NCBI GenBank assembly: GCA_037720595.1
Contig: JBBJLW010000009.1
Location: 1-64,000, forward strand
From: Gaiellasilicea sp037720595
Lineage (GTDB): Bacteria; Actinomycetota; Thermoleophilia; Gaiellales; Gaiellaceae
Length of the DNA: 64,000 nucleotides
Direction: 5' to 3'
The translations under genes were made by a program, and so were the position numbers. Under the pieces are notes generated by a model that saw only the letters and a program-made list of their open reading frames with translations, ran no database searches and had not been told where the DNA came from. Below, piece after piece: positions 35,804-43,483 of the stretch (positions are counted from its first letter, which is position 1; the number at the start of each line of letters is the position of its first letter).

Positions 35804-36228
35804 CTCGTCGCCTGCTCTACGAAGGGCGCGAGCACGACGTCCCAGCCGCCTGCGTAGCGCTCGCGCGAGTCGGGTCCGCCGAAGCCGCGATGCTCGAGCT
35901 CGACGCGCGTGCCCGGGCCCTCCGGCGAGAAGCACACCTCGACCTCGGTGCCGCGCGCCTCGCCGATCTGCCAGTCGAGCAGAAATCGCCTCGGGGGATC
36001 CCACTCGAGCACCCGGCCCCAGTCCTGCGCGCCGGCGTCCGTCACCTCGTAGAGCCGTCCGCCCACGCGCGGCTCGAGCACGACGTCGGTCACGTCGCCG
36101 CCGCCATAGGAGTGCGTGCCCACGGGCCACCACGAGGCTATGCGGGCGGTGAAGAGCTCGAAGGCCTCCGCCGGGGCGAAGTCCACGAGCACGGTCTTGC
36201 AAATGGCATCGGTCGTCAGAGTGCTCAT
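35800..36228 (-). CDS. SRPBCC (AHSA1-type) domain protein
   Basis: 142 residues. TVLVDFAPAEAFELFTARIA, WWPVGTHSYGGGDVTDVVLE, GGRLYEVTD and GTEVEVCFSPEGPGTRVELE are the START/AHSA1 fold pattern with a ligand-binding cavity. Such small proteins commonly accompany ArsR regulators, with which it overlaps in an ATGA, and may bind an inducer. It shares a TTAG stop overlap with the NUDIX fusion gene. Confidence 0.8.
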   Translation of the reverse strand: MSTLTTDAICKTVLVDFAPAEAFELFTARIASWWPVGTHSYGGGDVTDVVLEPRVGGRLYEVTDAGAQDWGRVLEWDPPRRFLLDWQIGEARGTEVEVCFSPEGPGTRVELEHRGFGGPDSRERYAGGWDVVLAPFVEQATS

Positions 36229-36533
36229 CCTGTCTCCTTTCGCGCCTCGGCGGCAAAGCGCTCGAGCGCTTCGCCCCAGAAGCTGTCGAAGTACTCACGG
36301 ATCTCGGCGAGGCCGGCCGGATCGACGCCATAGATCCGTCGCGTGCCGTCTCTTCGGTCGGTGACGAGACCTGCGTCTTTCAGCACCCGCAGATGCTGCG
36401 ACACCGCCGGTCGGCTGACCGGCAGCTTCGCGGCCAACTCCCCCACCGAGCGAGGACCGGACTTCAGCGCCTCGAGGATCTGGCGTCGAGTCCAGTCACC
36501 CAGCGCATCGAGGACTTGTCCGTTCGCACTCAC
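36225..36533 (-). CDS. ArsR family transcriptional regulator
   Basis: 102 residues from GTG 36531-36533. Winged-helix HTH: ALGDWTRRQILEALKSGPRS, then VGELAAKLPVSRPAVSQHLR (recognition helix), and VTDRRDGTRRIYGVDPAGL (wing). No metal-binding CxC is present. Two 13-bp palindromes immediately upstream are candidate operators, so it probably represses its own operon, which contains the SRPBCC gene. Confidence 0.85.
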   Translation of the reverse strand: MSANGQVLDALGDWTRRQILEALKSGPRSVGELAAKLPVSRPAVSQHLRVLKDAGLVTDRRDGTRRIYGVDPAGLAEIREYFDSFWGEALERFAAEARKETG

Positions 36534-36560
36534 TTACCGTAAGTAGTAACTAACGTAGTT
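36532..36560. promoter_or_regulatory. Two tandem palindromes: probable ArsR operator
   Basis: ACTTAC-C-GTAAGT (36532-36544) and AACTA-ACG-TAGTT (36548-36560) are two 13-bp palindromes, centres 16 bp apart, just ahead of and touching the ArsR start codon. This arrangement suits binding of two repressor dimers. The short distance suggests very short leader or leaderless translation. Confidence 0.6.
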
Positions 36561-36567
36561 GCCGATG

Positions 36568-38274
36568 TCAACCCTTCCACTTATTGGTGATTGGGCTGCG
36601 CCGGTCTCGCCCGAACGCCTTGGCACGGAGCTTCACGCCAGGCGGGGTCTGGCGACGCTTGTACTCGGCACGATCCGTGAGCGCGATCGCGCGCTCGACG
36701 ACGGCTGCGTCGAAGCCGTCTGCGACCAGCTCCTCGCGCGACCGATCGAGCTCCACGTATGCCTCGAGGACCTGGTCGAGCAGCGCGTACGGCGGTAGCG
36801 AGTCCTCGTCGCGCTGGTCGTCGCGTAATTCGGCGGACGGCGCCCGCTCGATGATCGAGGTGGGGATCAGCTCGCGGCCGGCGCGCTCGTTCATGTGCCG
36901 CGCGAGCCGGAAGACGTCCGTCTTGAAGACGTCCTTGATCAGCGCGAACCCGCCTGCGAGGTCGCCATAGAGCGTCGAGTAGCCGACCGAGAGCTCGGAC
37001 TTGTTCCCGGTCGCGAGCACGAGCCAGCCGTGCGTATTCGAGAACGCCATCAGCAGCATCCCGCGGACGCGGGCCTGAAGATTCTCGGCGGCCAGGCCTT
37101 CCAGCCCGCCGGCGACCTCGTCCAGCGCGACGACCGCCGACTCGATCGGCAGCTCGCGGAAATCGCAGCCGACGCTCTCCGCCAAGCGCTGGGCATCGGT
37201 GCGCGTTCCTTCTGACGAGTAGCGTGAGGGCAACGAAACGCAATGCACCCGCTCGGGCCCGAGCGCGTCCACTGCGAGCGCGGCGACGAGTGCGGAATCG
37301 ATTCCGCCCGAGAGCCCGAGCACGACCTCGCGAAAGCCGTTCTTGCCCACGTAGTCGGCGAGCGCCAAGACGAGCCCGCGCCGCATCTGCTCGAGCGGAG
37401 CCTCGAACGGGACAATCGAGCCGCCACCCGAGGGACTTTGTGTTGCAACAACACTTGTTCCCAACTCGACGATCTGGGGTTCCTGCTCGTCCTCCCGCTC
37501 GCGGGCGAGCGAGCGCCGGCGCACGTCGCGCAGCCGTCGCCCGATCGCTTCGGTCGGGTCGATGTCGAGGACGAGCAGCGCCTCCTCGAATCCTGGCGCC
37601 CGAGCGAGAACCTCCCCCTCGTCGTCGAGAACGACCGAGTGGCCGTCGAAGACGAGCTCGTCCTGGCCCCCGACGAGGTTGCAGAACGCCAGGAAGGCCG
37701 AGTTGTCACGCGCCCGCGTGACCAGCATCTCCTCGCGCTCCTCCGCTTTGCCGACGTGGAACGGCGACGCGGAGATGTTCACGAGCAGCTCGGCGCCGGC
37801 CAGAGCGAGGTCGGTGGCGGGCGGGCCGGGCTGCCAGATGTCCTCGCAGACCGTGGGGCCGATCAGCGTGCCCCCGAGCCGAAGCAGCAGGAGCTCGCGA
37901 CCGGACGCGAAGTAGCGATCCTCGTCGAAGACTCCGTAGTTCGGCAGATAGCGCTTCCGGTAGACCGATCGCACCCGGCCATCCGAGCAGACCGCACAGG
38001 CGTTGAAGAGATCGCGGTCGAACCACGGCGTTCCGACGAGCGCGGTCACATCGGTGCACGCCGCTGCGATCTCGCGCAGCGAAGCCTGCGCGGCGAGCAC
38101 GAACGCGGGCCGGAGGAGGAGATCCTCCGGCGGGTAGCCCGTCACCGCGAGCTCGGGAAAGAGCACGAGCTCGGCGCCTTCGCCCCGCGCGTCCGCGAGA
38201 GAGGAGAGAATGCGCTCGCGGTTCCCGTCCAGGTCGCCGACGACGACGTTGATCTGGGCGAGCGCAAGCCGCAC
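36568..38274 (-). CDS. nadE: Glutamine-dependent NAD+ synthetase
   Basis: 568 residues. The N-terminal nitrilase-type glutaminase has the triad Glu41 (LVLFPELAVTGYP), Lys107 (VYRKRYLPNYGVF) and Cys143 (GPTVCEDIWQPG). The C-terminal synthetase domain has the ATP loop VLGLSGGIDSALVAALA and the P2 segment TGNKSELSVGYSTLYGD. It amidates nicotinic acid adenine dinucleotide with ammonia from glutamine. The linker carries one copy of the palindrome GTGTTG-N3-CAACAC. It is transcribed away from the thioesterase-like gene. Confidence 0.94.
   Translation of the reverse strand: MRLALAQINVVVGDLDGNRERILSSLADARGEGAELVLFPELAVTGYPPEDLLLRPAFVLAAQASLREIAAACTDVTALVGTPWFDRDLFNACAVCSDGRVRSVYRKRYLPNYGVFDEDRYFASGRELLLLRLGGTLIGPTVCEDIWQPGPPATDLALAGAELLVNISASPFHVGKAEEREEMLVTRARDNSAFLAFCNLVGGQDELVFDGHSVVLDDEGEVLARAPGFEEALLVLDIDPTEAIGRRLRDVRRRSLAREREDEQEPQIVELGTSVVATQSPSGGGSIVPFEAPLEQMRRGLVLALADYVGKNGFREVVLGLSGGIDSALVAALAVDALGPERVHCVSLPSRYSSEGTRTDAQRLAESVGCDFRELPIESAVVALDEVAGGLEGLAAENLQARVRGMLLMAFSNTHGWLVLATGNKSELSVGYSTLYGDLAGGFALIKDVFKTDVFRLARHMNERAGRELIPTSIIERAPSAELRDDQRDEDSLPPYALLDQVLEAYVELDRSREELVADGFDAAVVERAIALTDRAEYKRRQTPPGVKLRAKAFGRDRRSPITNKWKG
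37440..37454. repeat. Palindromic element GTGTTG-N3-CAACAC, copy 3
   Basis: Identical 6-bp arms around CAA. On the nadE coding strand it reads ACAAGT-GTT-GTT-GCA-ACA-CAA-AGT, T-S-V-V-A-T-Q-S, in the same phase as copies 1 and 2 of the double ATPase. It sits in the linker between glutaminase and synthetase domains. Confidence 0.75.
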
Positions 38275-38291
38275 GACCCGATTCTATCGGT

Positions 38292-38987
38292 TTGCGACTC
38301 TCAGGCAAAAACTACGTGGTAATCGACCGCCGTTTCCGCGGACCCGAGGGGTCTGCAAACGGGGGCTACGCGGCAGGGCTGCTCGCCTCCCGCGCTGACG
38401 GCCCGGTTGAGGTAACGCTCCGTCTGCCGCCGCCGCTCGAGCGGCGGCTCGCGATCGAGGCCGACGGCGACCGGCTCCTCCTGCTCGATCGCGACGCGGT
38501 CGTCGCCGAGGCGGTCCCGGCGGAGGTCGAGCTCGACGTTCCGGCTTCCGTCTCGTGGAGCGACGCTGTCGCGGCGAGCAGCCGCTACCTCGCCTTCGAG
38601 GCGGACAGCTTCGGCGGCTGCTTCAGCTGCGGTAAGACCAGGGCCGAGGGCGACGGACTGCGGATTCTTCCGGGTCGGATCGACCCGGCGGATCCAGTCG
38701 CGGCTCCGTGGCTCGCCCGGGAGGTCTCGCTCCCGGTCGTCTGGGCCGCGATCGACTGCTCGGGCGCGTATGCCGTGAGCGCGCAGGGCCGTGGCGAGAC
38801 GCTCCTCGGCCGGATGGCGGCTCGAGTCGAGCGCCTGCCTGAGGAAGGCGAGCGCTGCGTCGTCATGGGTTGGCCGCGGGACGCGGATGGCCGCAAGCTC
38901 TACGCGGGCACCGCGCTCTGGTCGGCCGAAGGCGAGCGGCTGGCGCTCGCTCGCCAGACCTGGATCGTGCCGCGCCCGGAGGCTTAA
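38292..38987 (+). CDS. Hotdog-like hypothetical protein
   Basis: 231 residues starting at TTG 38292. The N-terminal half (KNYVVIDRRFRGPEGSANGG, VEVTLRLPPPLERRLAIEAD) and the C-terminal half (SLPVVWAAIDCSGAYAVSAQ, ETLLGRMAARVERL) resemble a hotdog-fold thioesterase-like duplication. A C-F-S-C (GGCFSCGKTRAEGDGLRIL) lies between. No catalytic residue set is visible. It shares a TTAA stop overlap with the SDR gene and is divergent from nadE by 17 bases. Confidence 0.6.
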   Translation: MRLSGKNYVVIDRRFRGPEGSANGGYAAGLLASRADGPVEVTLRLPPPLERRLAIEADGDRLLLLDRDAVVAEAVPAEVELDVPASVSWSDAVAASSRYLAFEADSFGGCFSCGKTRAEGDGLRILPGRIDPADPVAAPWLAREVSLPVVWAAIDCSGAYAVSAQGRGETLLGRMAARVERLPEEGERCVVMGWPRDADGRKLYAGTALWSAEGERLALARQTWIVPRPEA

Positions 38988-39730
38988 CTCTCCCGCCGCA
39001 GCCGGATCGCGTTCAGGTCCTCGGCGAGGATTCGGTCGATCCGGGCCTCGAGCTCGTCGGGCGGGTCGTGCTCGGCGTGGAGGTAGCGACCGGAGAGCGC
39101 ATCGAAGCGGCCGGACGCGAGCTCGAGTACGAGTCGCGGAGCCAGCTCCGGGGGCGTCCACGGCGCGTCGTCGGGGAAGCGGCCGTCCGTCATCTCGGTC
39201 CGGACGAGACCTGGACTGATCACGAAGACCTTGACGCCGTGCGGCTCGACCTGCTTCGCGAGCGACTCGCCGAACCGGCCGACCGCAGCCTTGCTCGCGT
39301 TGTAGGCGCTCGAGGTGGAGCCAGGGAGATAAGACGAGCCGCTGCCCGTGATCACGATTCGCCCACTGCCGCGTTCGATCATCCCGGGCAGCGCGAGTCG
39401 GCAGGTGAGGTACGCCCCGAGGACGTTGACCTCTACGATGCGCCACCACTCGGCTGGGTCGGTCTCCCACGAGTCCTCCCACTTCGCGATGCCCGCGTTC
39501 GCCACGAGCAGATCGATCGGAGTCGCCGCGGCGATCATCCGCTCGACGTCCTCGCGTTTCGAGACATCGCCGGTGACCGCATTGCCACCGATCTCCCTCG
39601 CGATTGTCTCGACCTGGTCGGCCGTGCGGCCGGTGACGGTCACGTGCCAGCCGTTCGCCGCCAACTCGCGCGCGATTGCCGCGCCGATGCCGCGGCCGGC
39701 TCCTGTGACGAGCGCTCTGCTAGACGACAT
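38984..39730 (-). CDS. SDR family oxidoreductase
   Basis: 248 residues. Cofactor motif ALVTGAGRGIGAAIARELAA, VANAGIAKW, and catalytic STSSAYNASKAAVGRFGESL (Ser-Tyr-Lys; Tyr-x3-Lys) are complete. Classical SDRs oxidise or reduce alcohol/keto groups with NAD(P)H; the substrate is unknown. The start overlaps the acyl-CoA synthetase stop by 11 bases, so both form a minus-strand operon. Confidence 0.88.
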   Translation of the reverse strand: MSSSRALVTGAGRGIGAAIARELAANGWHVTVTGRTADQVETIAREIGGNAVTGDVSKREDVERMIAAATPIDLLVANAGIAKWEDSWETDPAEWWRIVEVNVLGAYLTCRLALPGMIERGSGRIVITGSGSSYLPGSTSSAYNASKAAVGRFGESLAKQVEPHGVKVFVISPGLVRTEMTDGRFPDDAPWTPPELAPRLVLELASGRFDALSGRYLHAEHDPPDELEARIDRILAEDLNAIRLRRES

Positions 39731-41609
39731 TCGCTATCTCCTCCAGGGTGTCGGGGTTCTCGAGCGTGGAAAGGTCGCCGGGATCCTCGCCGAGAGCGGT
39801 CGCCCGGACCGCCCTACGGACGATCTTCGCGCTGCGGGTCTTCGGCAGCGCGCTCACGAAAAGGACACGCTCGGGCGCGAACGCCTTTCCGAGTGCTGCC
39901 GCGACGACGGCCTTCACGCCCTCCGCGTCGGCCTCCATTCCCGGTTTCAGCGCGCAGACGAGCCATGCGACCTCTCCCTTGACCTCGTGCGGCATCCCGA
40001 TCGCGGCAGCCTCCGCGACACCGGGATGATCGAGCGCGGCCGACTCGAGCTCGGCGGGGCCGATCCGCTTCCCGGCGATGTTGAGCGTGTCGTCGGAACG
40101 GCCGTGGAGGAACCAGTAGCCGTCGTCGTCGATCGAAGCCCAGTCGCCGTGCGTCCAGACGCCTGGGAATCGGCTCCAGTACGTCTCGAGATAGCGCGCG
40201 TCGTCCCCCCAGATCCCGCGTGTCATTCCCGGCCACGCGCGCGTGCAGACGAGCTCGCCCACCTCGCCGCGCAGTGACGTTCCTTCCGGCGAATAGACGT
40301 CCATCGCCTGCCCGAGCGCGGGATAGCCGAGCGAGCAGGGCTTCGACGGCGCCATCGGCGTCACCGAGAGGAAGCACGCGCCGACCTCGGTGCCGCCGGA
40401 GATGTTGACGATCGGGATCGCGCCGCCCCCCGCCGCATGTTCGTTCAGCCAGTCGTACGGGCCGGCGTTCCACGCCTCGCCCGTCGTCGTGATCGCTCGG
40501 AGCGAGGTAAGATCGGCTGTCGGCTTGCCCTTCGGGATCAGCGCCCTGATCAGCGTCGGCGAGACACCGAGCATCGTCACCCGCTCCGACTCGACGAGCC
40601 GCCAGAGCCGGTCGTCCGGCCAGTCGGGCGCCCCCTCCATGTAGACGACTGTCGCCCCGAGCGCGCCGGCCCCGACAACCGTCCAAGGGCCCATGATCCA
40701 GCCCATGTCGGTCGAGAAGAGGACGCGATCGCCGGCATGGATGTCCGTCTGGTAGGCGGCCTCGCGGGCGATCGAGAGCAGGAACGAGCCCTGGACGTGG
40801 AGCGCTCCCTTGGGTCGCCCGGTCGTACCGGAGGTGTACGCGAGCAGGTACGGGTGCTCGGCCGGCACGTCGAGCGGCGCGAGTACGCCTTCACCGAGCG
40901 GCACGCTCCACGTCCGATCCTCACGACGCCACTCGACCATGTGCTCGACGGTCGGTGCCTCGCCCGTCGCCTCCTCGATCGTCTCCCGCATCGGCGTCCG
41001 CCTGCCACGCCGGTACGACCAGTCGGCCGTGACGACGACCTTTGCACCGGAGTCCTGAAGACGTTGCGCCACCGCGGAGGCGCCGAAGCCGGAGAAGATC
41101 GGCACCTGTACAGCACCGAGATGCGCGCATGCGTGCGAGGCGACGGCTACCTCCGGGCACATCGGCATGTAGAGCGCGACACGATCGCCCGCGACGACCC
41201 CCAACTCCGCGAGGCTTTCGGCGAACCGCACGACCTGCAGCGAGAGCTCCGCGAAGCTCCATTCGCTCCGGTCGCCGTCTTCGCCGTGGAAGATGGCTGC
41301 GATTGCGTGTGGTGTGCGCTCGGCCCACACATGGACGCACGCCGTCGCGATGTTCAGGCGGGCGCCGTCGAACCAGGTCGTCCATTCGATCCCGCGGGAG
41401 TCGTCCAGCACGCGCTGCCACGGGGCGGTGAGCTCGAGCTCGAGATCGTCGACGACGGCGCGCCAGAACCGATCTGGCTCGTTCACCGAGAGCCGATGCA
41501 ATGAGCCGTAGTCCGAGCACCCGAGCACGTCAGCCAGCCGGACGACGTTCGCGTGCTCGAGTTGCTTCGGAGAGGGCGTCCACGCGAATGTCGTGTCGCT
41601 TGCGACCAC
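39720..41609 (-). CDS. Acetyl/acyl-CoA synthetase-like AMP-binding enzyme
   Basis: 629 residues from GTG 41609. Motifs: LLAYTSGTTGRPKGALHVQG (ATP loop), DMGWIMGPWTVVGAG, GTEVGACFLSV, GRSDDTLNIAGKRIGPAELE (hinge) and PKTRSAKIVRRAVRAT (C-terminal Lys). The N-terminal 95 residues are the ACAS_N-type domain (FAWTPSPKQLEHANVVRLAD). It resembles acetyl- and acetoacetyl-CoA synthetases but differs at the substrate pocket, so the acid is unassigned. A frame open further upstream (to 41741) is unlikely to be coding since it covers a GC-rich hairpin. Confidence 0.85.
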   Translation of the reverse strand: MVASDTTFAWTPSPKQLEHANVVRLADVLGCSDYGSLHRLSVNEPDRFWRAVVDDLELELTAPWQRVLDDSRGIEWTTWFDGARLNIATACVHVWAERTPHAIAAIFHGEDGDRSEWSFAELSLQVVRFAESLAELGVVAGDRVALYMPMCPEVAVASHACAHLGAVQVPIFSGFGASAVAQRLQDSGAKVVVTADWSYRRGRRTPMRETIEEATGEAPTVEHMVEWRREDRTWSVPLGEGVLAPLDVPAEHPYLLAYTSGTTGRPKGALHVQGSFLLSIAREAAYQTDIHAGDRVLFSTDMGWIMGPWTVVGAGALGATVVYMEGAPDWPDDRLWRLVESERVTMLGVSPTLIRALIPKGKPTADLTSLRAITTTGEAWNAGPYDWLNEHAAGGGAIPIVNISGGTEVGACFLSVTPMAPSKPCSLGYPALGQAMDVYSPEGTSLRGEVGELVCTRAWPGMTRGIWGDDARYLETYWSRFPGVWTHGDWASIDDDGYWFLHGRSDDTLNIAGKRIGPAELESAALDHPGVAEAAAIGMPHEVKGEVAWLVCALKPGMEADAEGVKAVVAAALGKAFAPERVLFVSALPKTRSAKIVRRAVRATALGEDPGDLSTLENPDTLEEIANVV

Positions 41610-41651
41610 GTAGCGATCATCGCAGAGCCGAGATTCAGCCGGACCATGGAA

Positions 41652-41677
41652 CGTCCCCGGCTGCGGCTCCGGGGACG
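41652..41677. repeat. GTCCCCGG hairpin upstream of the acyl-CoA synthetase gene
   Basis: Two exact 9-base arms enclose CTGCGGCT. The GTCCC/GGGAC theme is shared with the REP-like region at 15956-16033. No T-run follows. It may be an intergenic REP copy or a 5' leader structure. Confidence 0.45.
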
Positions 41678-41840
41678 ATCCTCGTAAGGCAAGCAGCCAC
41701 TTGGCGACACTCCCTCGGACGTGACCCTGCGGCTCGGTCACGGCCTCCGGTTTTGCGCGGTCGCATGTCGGTGGCGCGCCCTTGCATCGCCTGGCGTCCA
41801 GCGAGCAAGTAGGAGGACTGTAGGAGCCATGTCCCTAAAA

Positions 41841-41860
41841 GTCAAGTAGCGCGGTCAAGT
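41841..41860 (+). promoter_or_regulatory. Direct repeat GTCAAGT x2, putative regulator operator
   Basis: GTCAAGT occurs at 41841-41847 and 41854-41860, 13 bases apart, and its reverse complement ACTTGAC at 41952-41958, 16 bases before the regulator ATG. Regular spacing near one helical turn upstream of an XRE gene suggests an operator for autoregulation. Binding is not shown. Confidence 0.4.
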
Positions 41861-41974
41861 GATCCAGTGGTAGGTTCACTTCACTCGCTGGGTCGAAACG
41901 GTGATCGGCCGAAGATCCCCGCAAAGGGGTATGCGCGTCGCTCCGCATCCGACTTGACTGAATCAACCACCGCC

Positions 41975-43333
41975 ATGAACGAAGCCTTCTCAACCTCAAC
42001 CACCCGCCGCTCCACCGCCGCGCCGCCCTCGTCGGGACGGCTGGGCGACCGGCTACGTCTCCTCCGCGTCTCGGCAGGCCTGACCCAGACGGAACTGGCC
42101 GGCGATCGCTTCTCCAAGGAGTACGTCAGCCAGATCGAGCGCGGGAAGACGCGGCCGACTCAAGAGACCGTCGAATGGCTCGCACAGCGCCTGAACGTCG
42201 ACCCGTCATTCCTCGCGAGCGGTGTGTCCACCGACGAGCGCGGACGAGTCGAGACGTTGCTCGCCCAGGCTGAGGCTCTGACGCAGTCCCATCACTACAA
42301 GGAGGCGCTCGCCGCCTACGACGACGTGCGCAGCGCCGTCGCCGCCACCAACGCAGCCGAACTCGAGGTTCGCGCGCGTTCGGGCGAGGCGTGGGCGCGA
42401 ATGCAGGATGGCGATCCGCGCCGCGGGATCGAGCTCGTGACCGAGGCCCGCGCGATCGCCGAGAGCCCCGCGTTCTCCGACCTCGATCGCGCCGAGCTCG
42501 TCTTCCGCCTCGGCGCCTGCCGCTTCAAGGTTTCGAGCACCGGCACCGCGATCGCGCTCTTCGGCGAGGCGCTCACGCTCGCGGAGCGTTCCGAGCTCCC
42601 GTGCGACGTACTTCGTGCCGACATCTTCCAGTGGCGGTCCCGCTGTCACCGTCGTCAACGCGACTTCGAGGCCGCGCGCGAGGACGCCGAGCGGGCGCTC
42701 GAGCTGGCGCAGGCCGTCGGTGACCGCAGCATGACCGCCAACAGTTATTTCCAGGCATCCCTTGTCGCCGAGCGCACCGGTCATTGGGTGCTCTCGCGGA
42801 GCTACGCGGAGCGTGCCAAGGCGCTCTATCAAGAGTTGAACGACGAGCGAACGGTCGGCCGGGTTCTGAACAACCTCGGCGGGCTGAACCTCCTGCTCGG
42901 CAAGCCCCAGGAGGCGATCTCGCTGCTCAAGGCGTCGTTCGCCGTCGCCGTCGAGGTCGACGCGCAGGGAGACGCCGCCGTAGCGATGGGCGGCCTCGGA
43001 ACGGTTCACCTCCAGCTCGGCGAGTGGGAGGCTGCTGAGAAGCACGCGCGACACGCGCTGGAGCTGCTCGAGGGTCGCGAGGACTTCTATCTCGATGAGA
43101 TCGGCGGTTCCCAGATCGTGCTCGGCCGCTCGCTCCTGGAGCGCGGCAACCTCGACGAGGCGGAGGTGTGCTTCCGAGCCGCCGATGCCGCGTACGAACA
43201 GCTCTCCTCTGTCAGCCATCGGGCGGGTGCATGGGTAGCGCTCGGCGACCTGGCTGCCCGTCGCGGCGACGATCCGGAGGCGGCACGTCTCTTCCGGAAC
43301 GCAGCCGAGGCACTTCAGGACATTCGCTTCTAA
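41975..43333 (+). CDS. XRE-type HTH regulator with C-terminal TPR repeats (RRNPP-like)
   Basis: 452 residues from ATG 41975. Residues about 22-83 are an HTH_3 DNA-binding domain (RLGDRLRLLRVSAGLTQTEL, then RFSKEYVSQIERGKTRPTQE). Residues about 95-450 are a long row of helical TPR-like repeats: ALTQSHHYKEALAAYDDVRS, AIALFGEALTLAERSEL, SYAERAKALYQELNDERTVG, EAISLLKASFAVAVEVDAQG, AEKHARHALELLEGREDFYL, AEVCFRAADAAYEQLSSVSH. The HTH-plus-TPR layout and size match peptide-responsive regulators (PlcR, NprR, Rgg, PrgX, AimR). A small exported-looking peptide gene follows after 20 bases. A more distal ATG (41867) is not preferred because the added residues show no domain. Confidence 0.82.
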   Translation: MNEAFSTSTTRRSTAAPPSSGRLGDRLRLLRVSAGLTQTELAGDRFSKEYVSQIERGKTRPTQETVEWLAQRLNVDPSFLASGVSTDERGRVETLLAQAEALTQSHHYKEALAAYDDVRSAVAATNAAELEVRARSGEAWARMQDGDPRRGIELVTEARAIAESPAFSDLDRAELVFRLGACRFKVSSTGTAIALFGEALTLAERSELPCDVLRADIFQWRSRCHRRQRDFEAAREDAERALELAQAVGDRSMTANSYFQASLVAERTGHWVLSRSYAERAKALYQELNDERTVGRVLNNLGGLNLLLGKPQEAISLLKASFAVAVEVDAQGDAAVAMGGLGTVHLQLGEWEAAEKHARHALELLEGREDFYLDEIGGSQIVLGRSLLERGNLDEAEVCFRAADAAYEQLSSVSHRAGAWVALGDLAARRGDDPEAARLFRNAAEALQDIRF

Positions 43334-43353
43334 CCCGGAAAGGAGGCTCAAAG

Positions 43354-43458
43354 ATGAAGACGCGGCTACTCTCTCTGCTGCTCTCGGCTCCCGTCCTTCT
43401 CGCCGTCTGCGGCGGTTGGCTCCGCCCGATCCTCCGCGGCTGGCAAGACGGTAATTAG
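43354..43458 (+). CDS. 34-residue signal-peptide-like small protein, candidate signalling peptide
   Basis: Begins with ATG 43354, preceded at an ideal distance by AGGAGG (43341-43346). The sequence starts MKTRLLSLLLSAPVLLAVCG: a basic N-end, a hydrophobic core of about 15 residues, then GWLRPILRGWQDGN as the possible mature end. It lies 20 bases after an HTH-TPR regulator on the same strand, as phr, papR, nprX and aimP follow their receptors. Cleavage site, export and a mature pheromone are inference. The Cys in LAVC resembles a weak lipobox, so a tiny lipoprotein is an alternative. Confidence 0.65.
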   Translation: MKTRLLSLLLSAPVLLAVCGGWLRPILRGWQDGN

Positions 43459-43483
43459 GCTAGGCCGCGGCTACACTCGCCGC

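Larger units (their letters stand above)
41610..41974. other. 365-base divergent spacer before the XRE-TPR regulator
   Basis: Contains a perfect 9-bp hairpin CGTCCCCGG (41652-41660) / CCGGGGACG (41669-41677), three copies of GTCAAGT (two direct, one inverted), a CCCC/GGGG stem (41916-41929 region) and an AT-richer stretch around 41830-41885. No gene is convincing here. It must hold the promoters of both divergent genes. Confidence 0.5.

Noticed and set aside
41610..41741. N-terminal extension of the acyl-CoA synthetase
   Set aside because: The frame is open, but it crosses a perfect hairpin and shows no similarity to the family; GTG 41609 fits the ACAS_N start.
43354..43458. Small peptide gene as a chance frame
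   Set aside because: Rejected as chance because of the ideal AGGAGG, correct spacing, basic-hydrophobic-polar pattern and position after a TPR regulator; kept as a feature.
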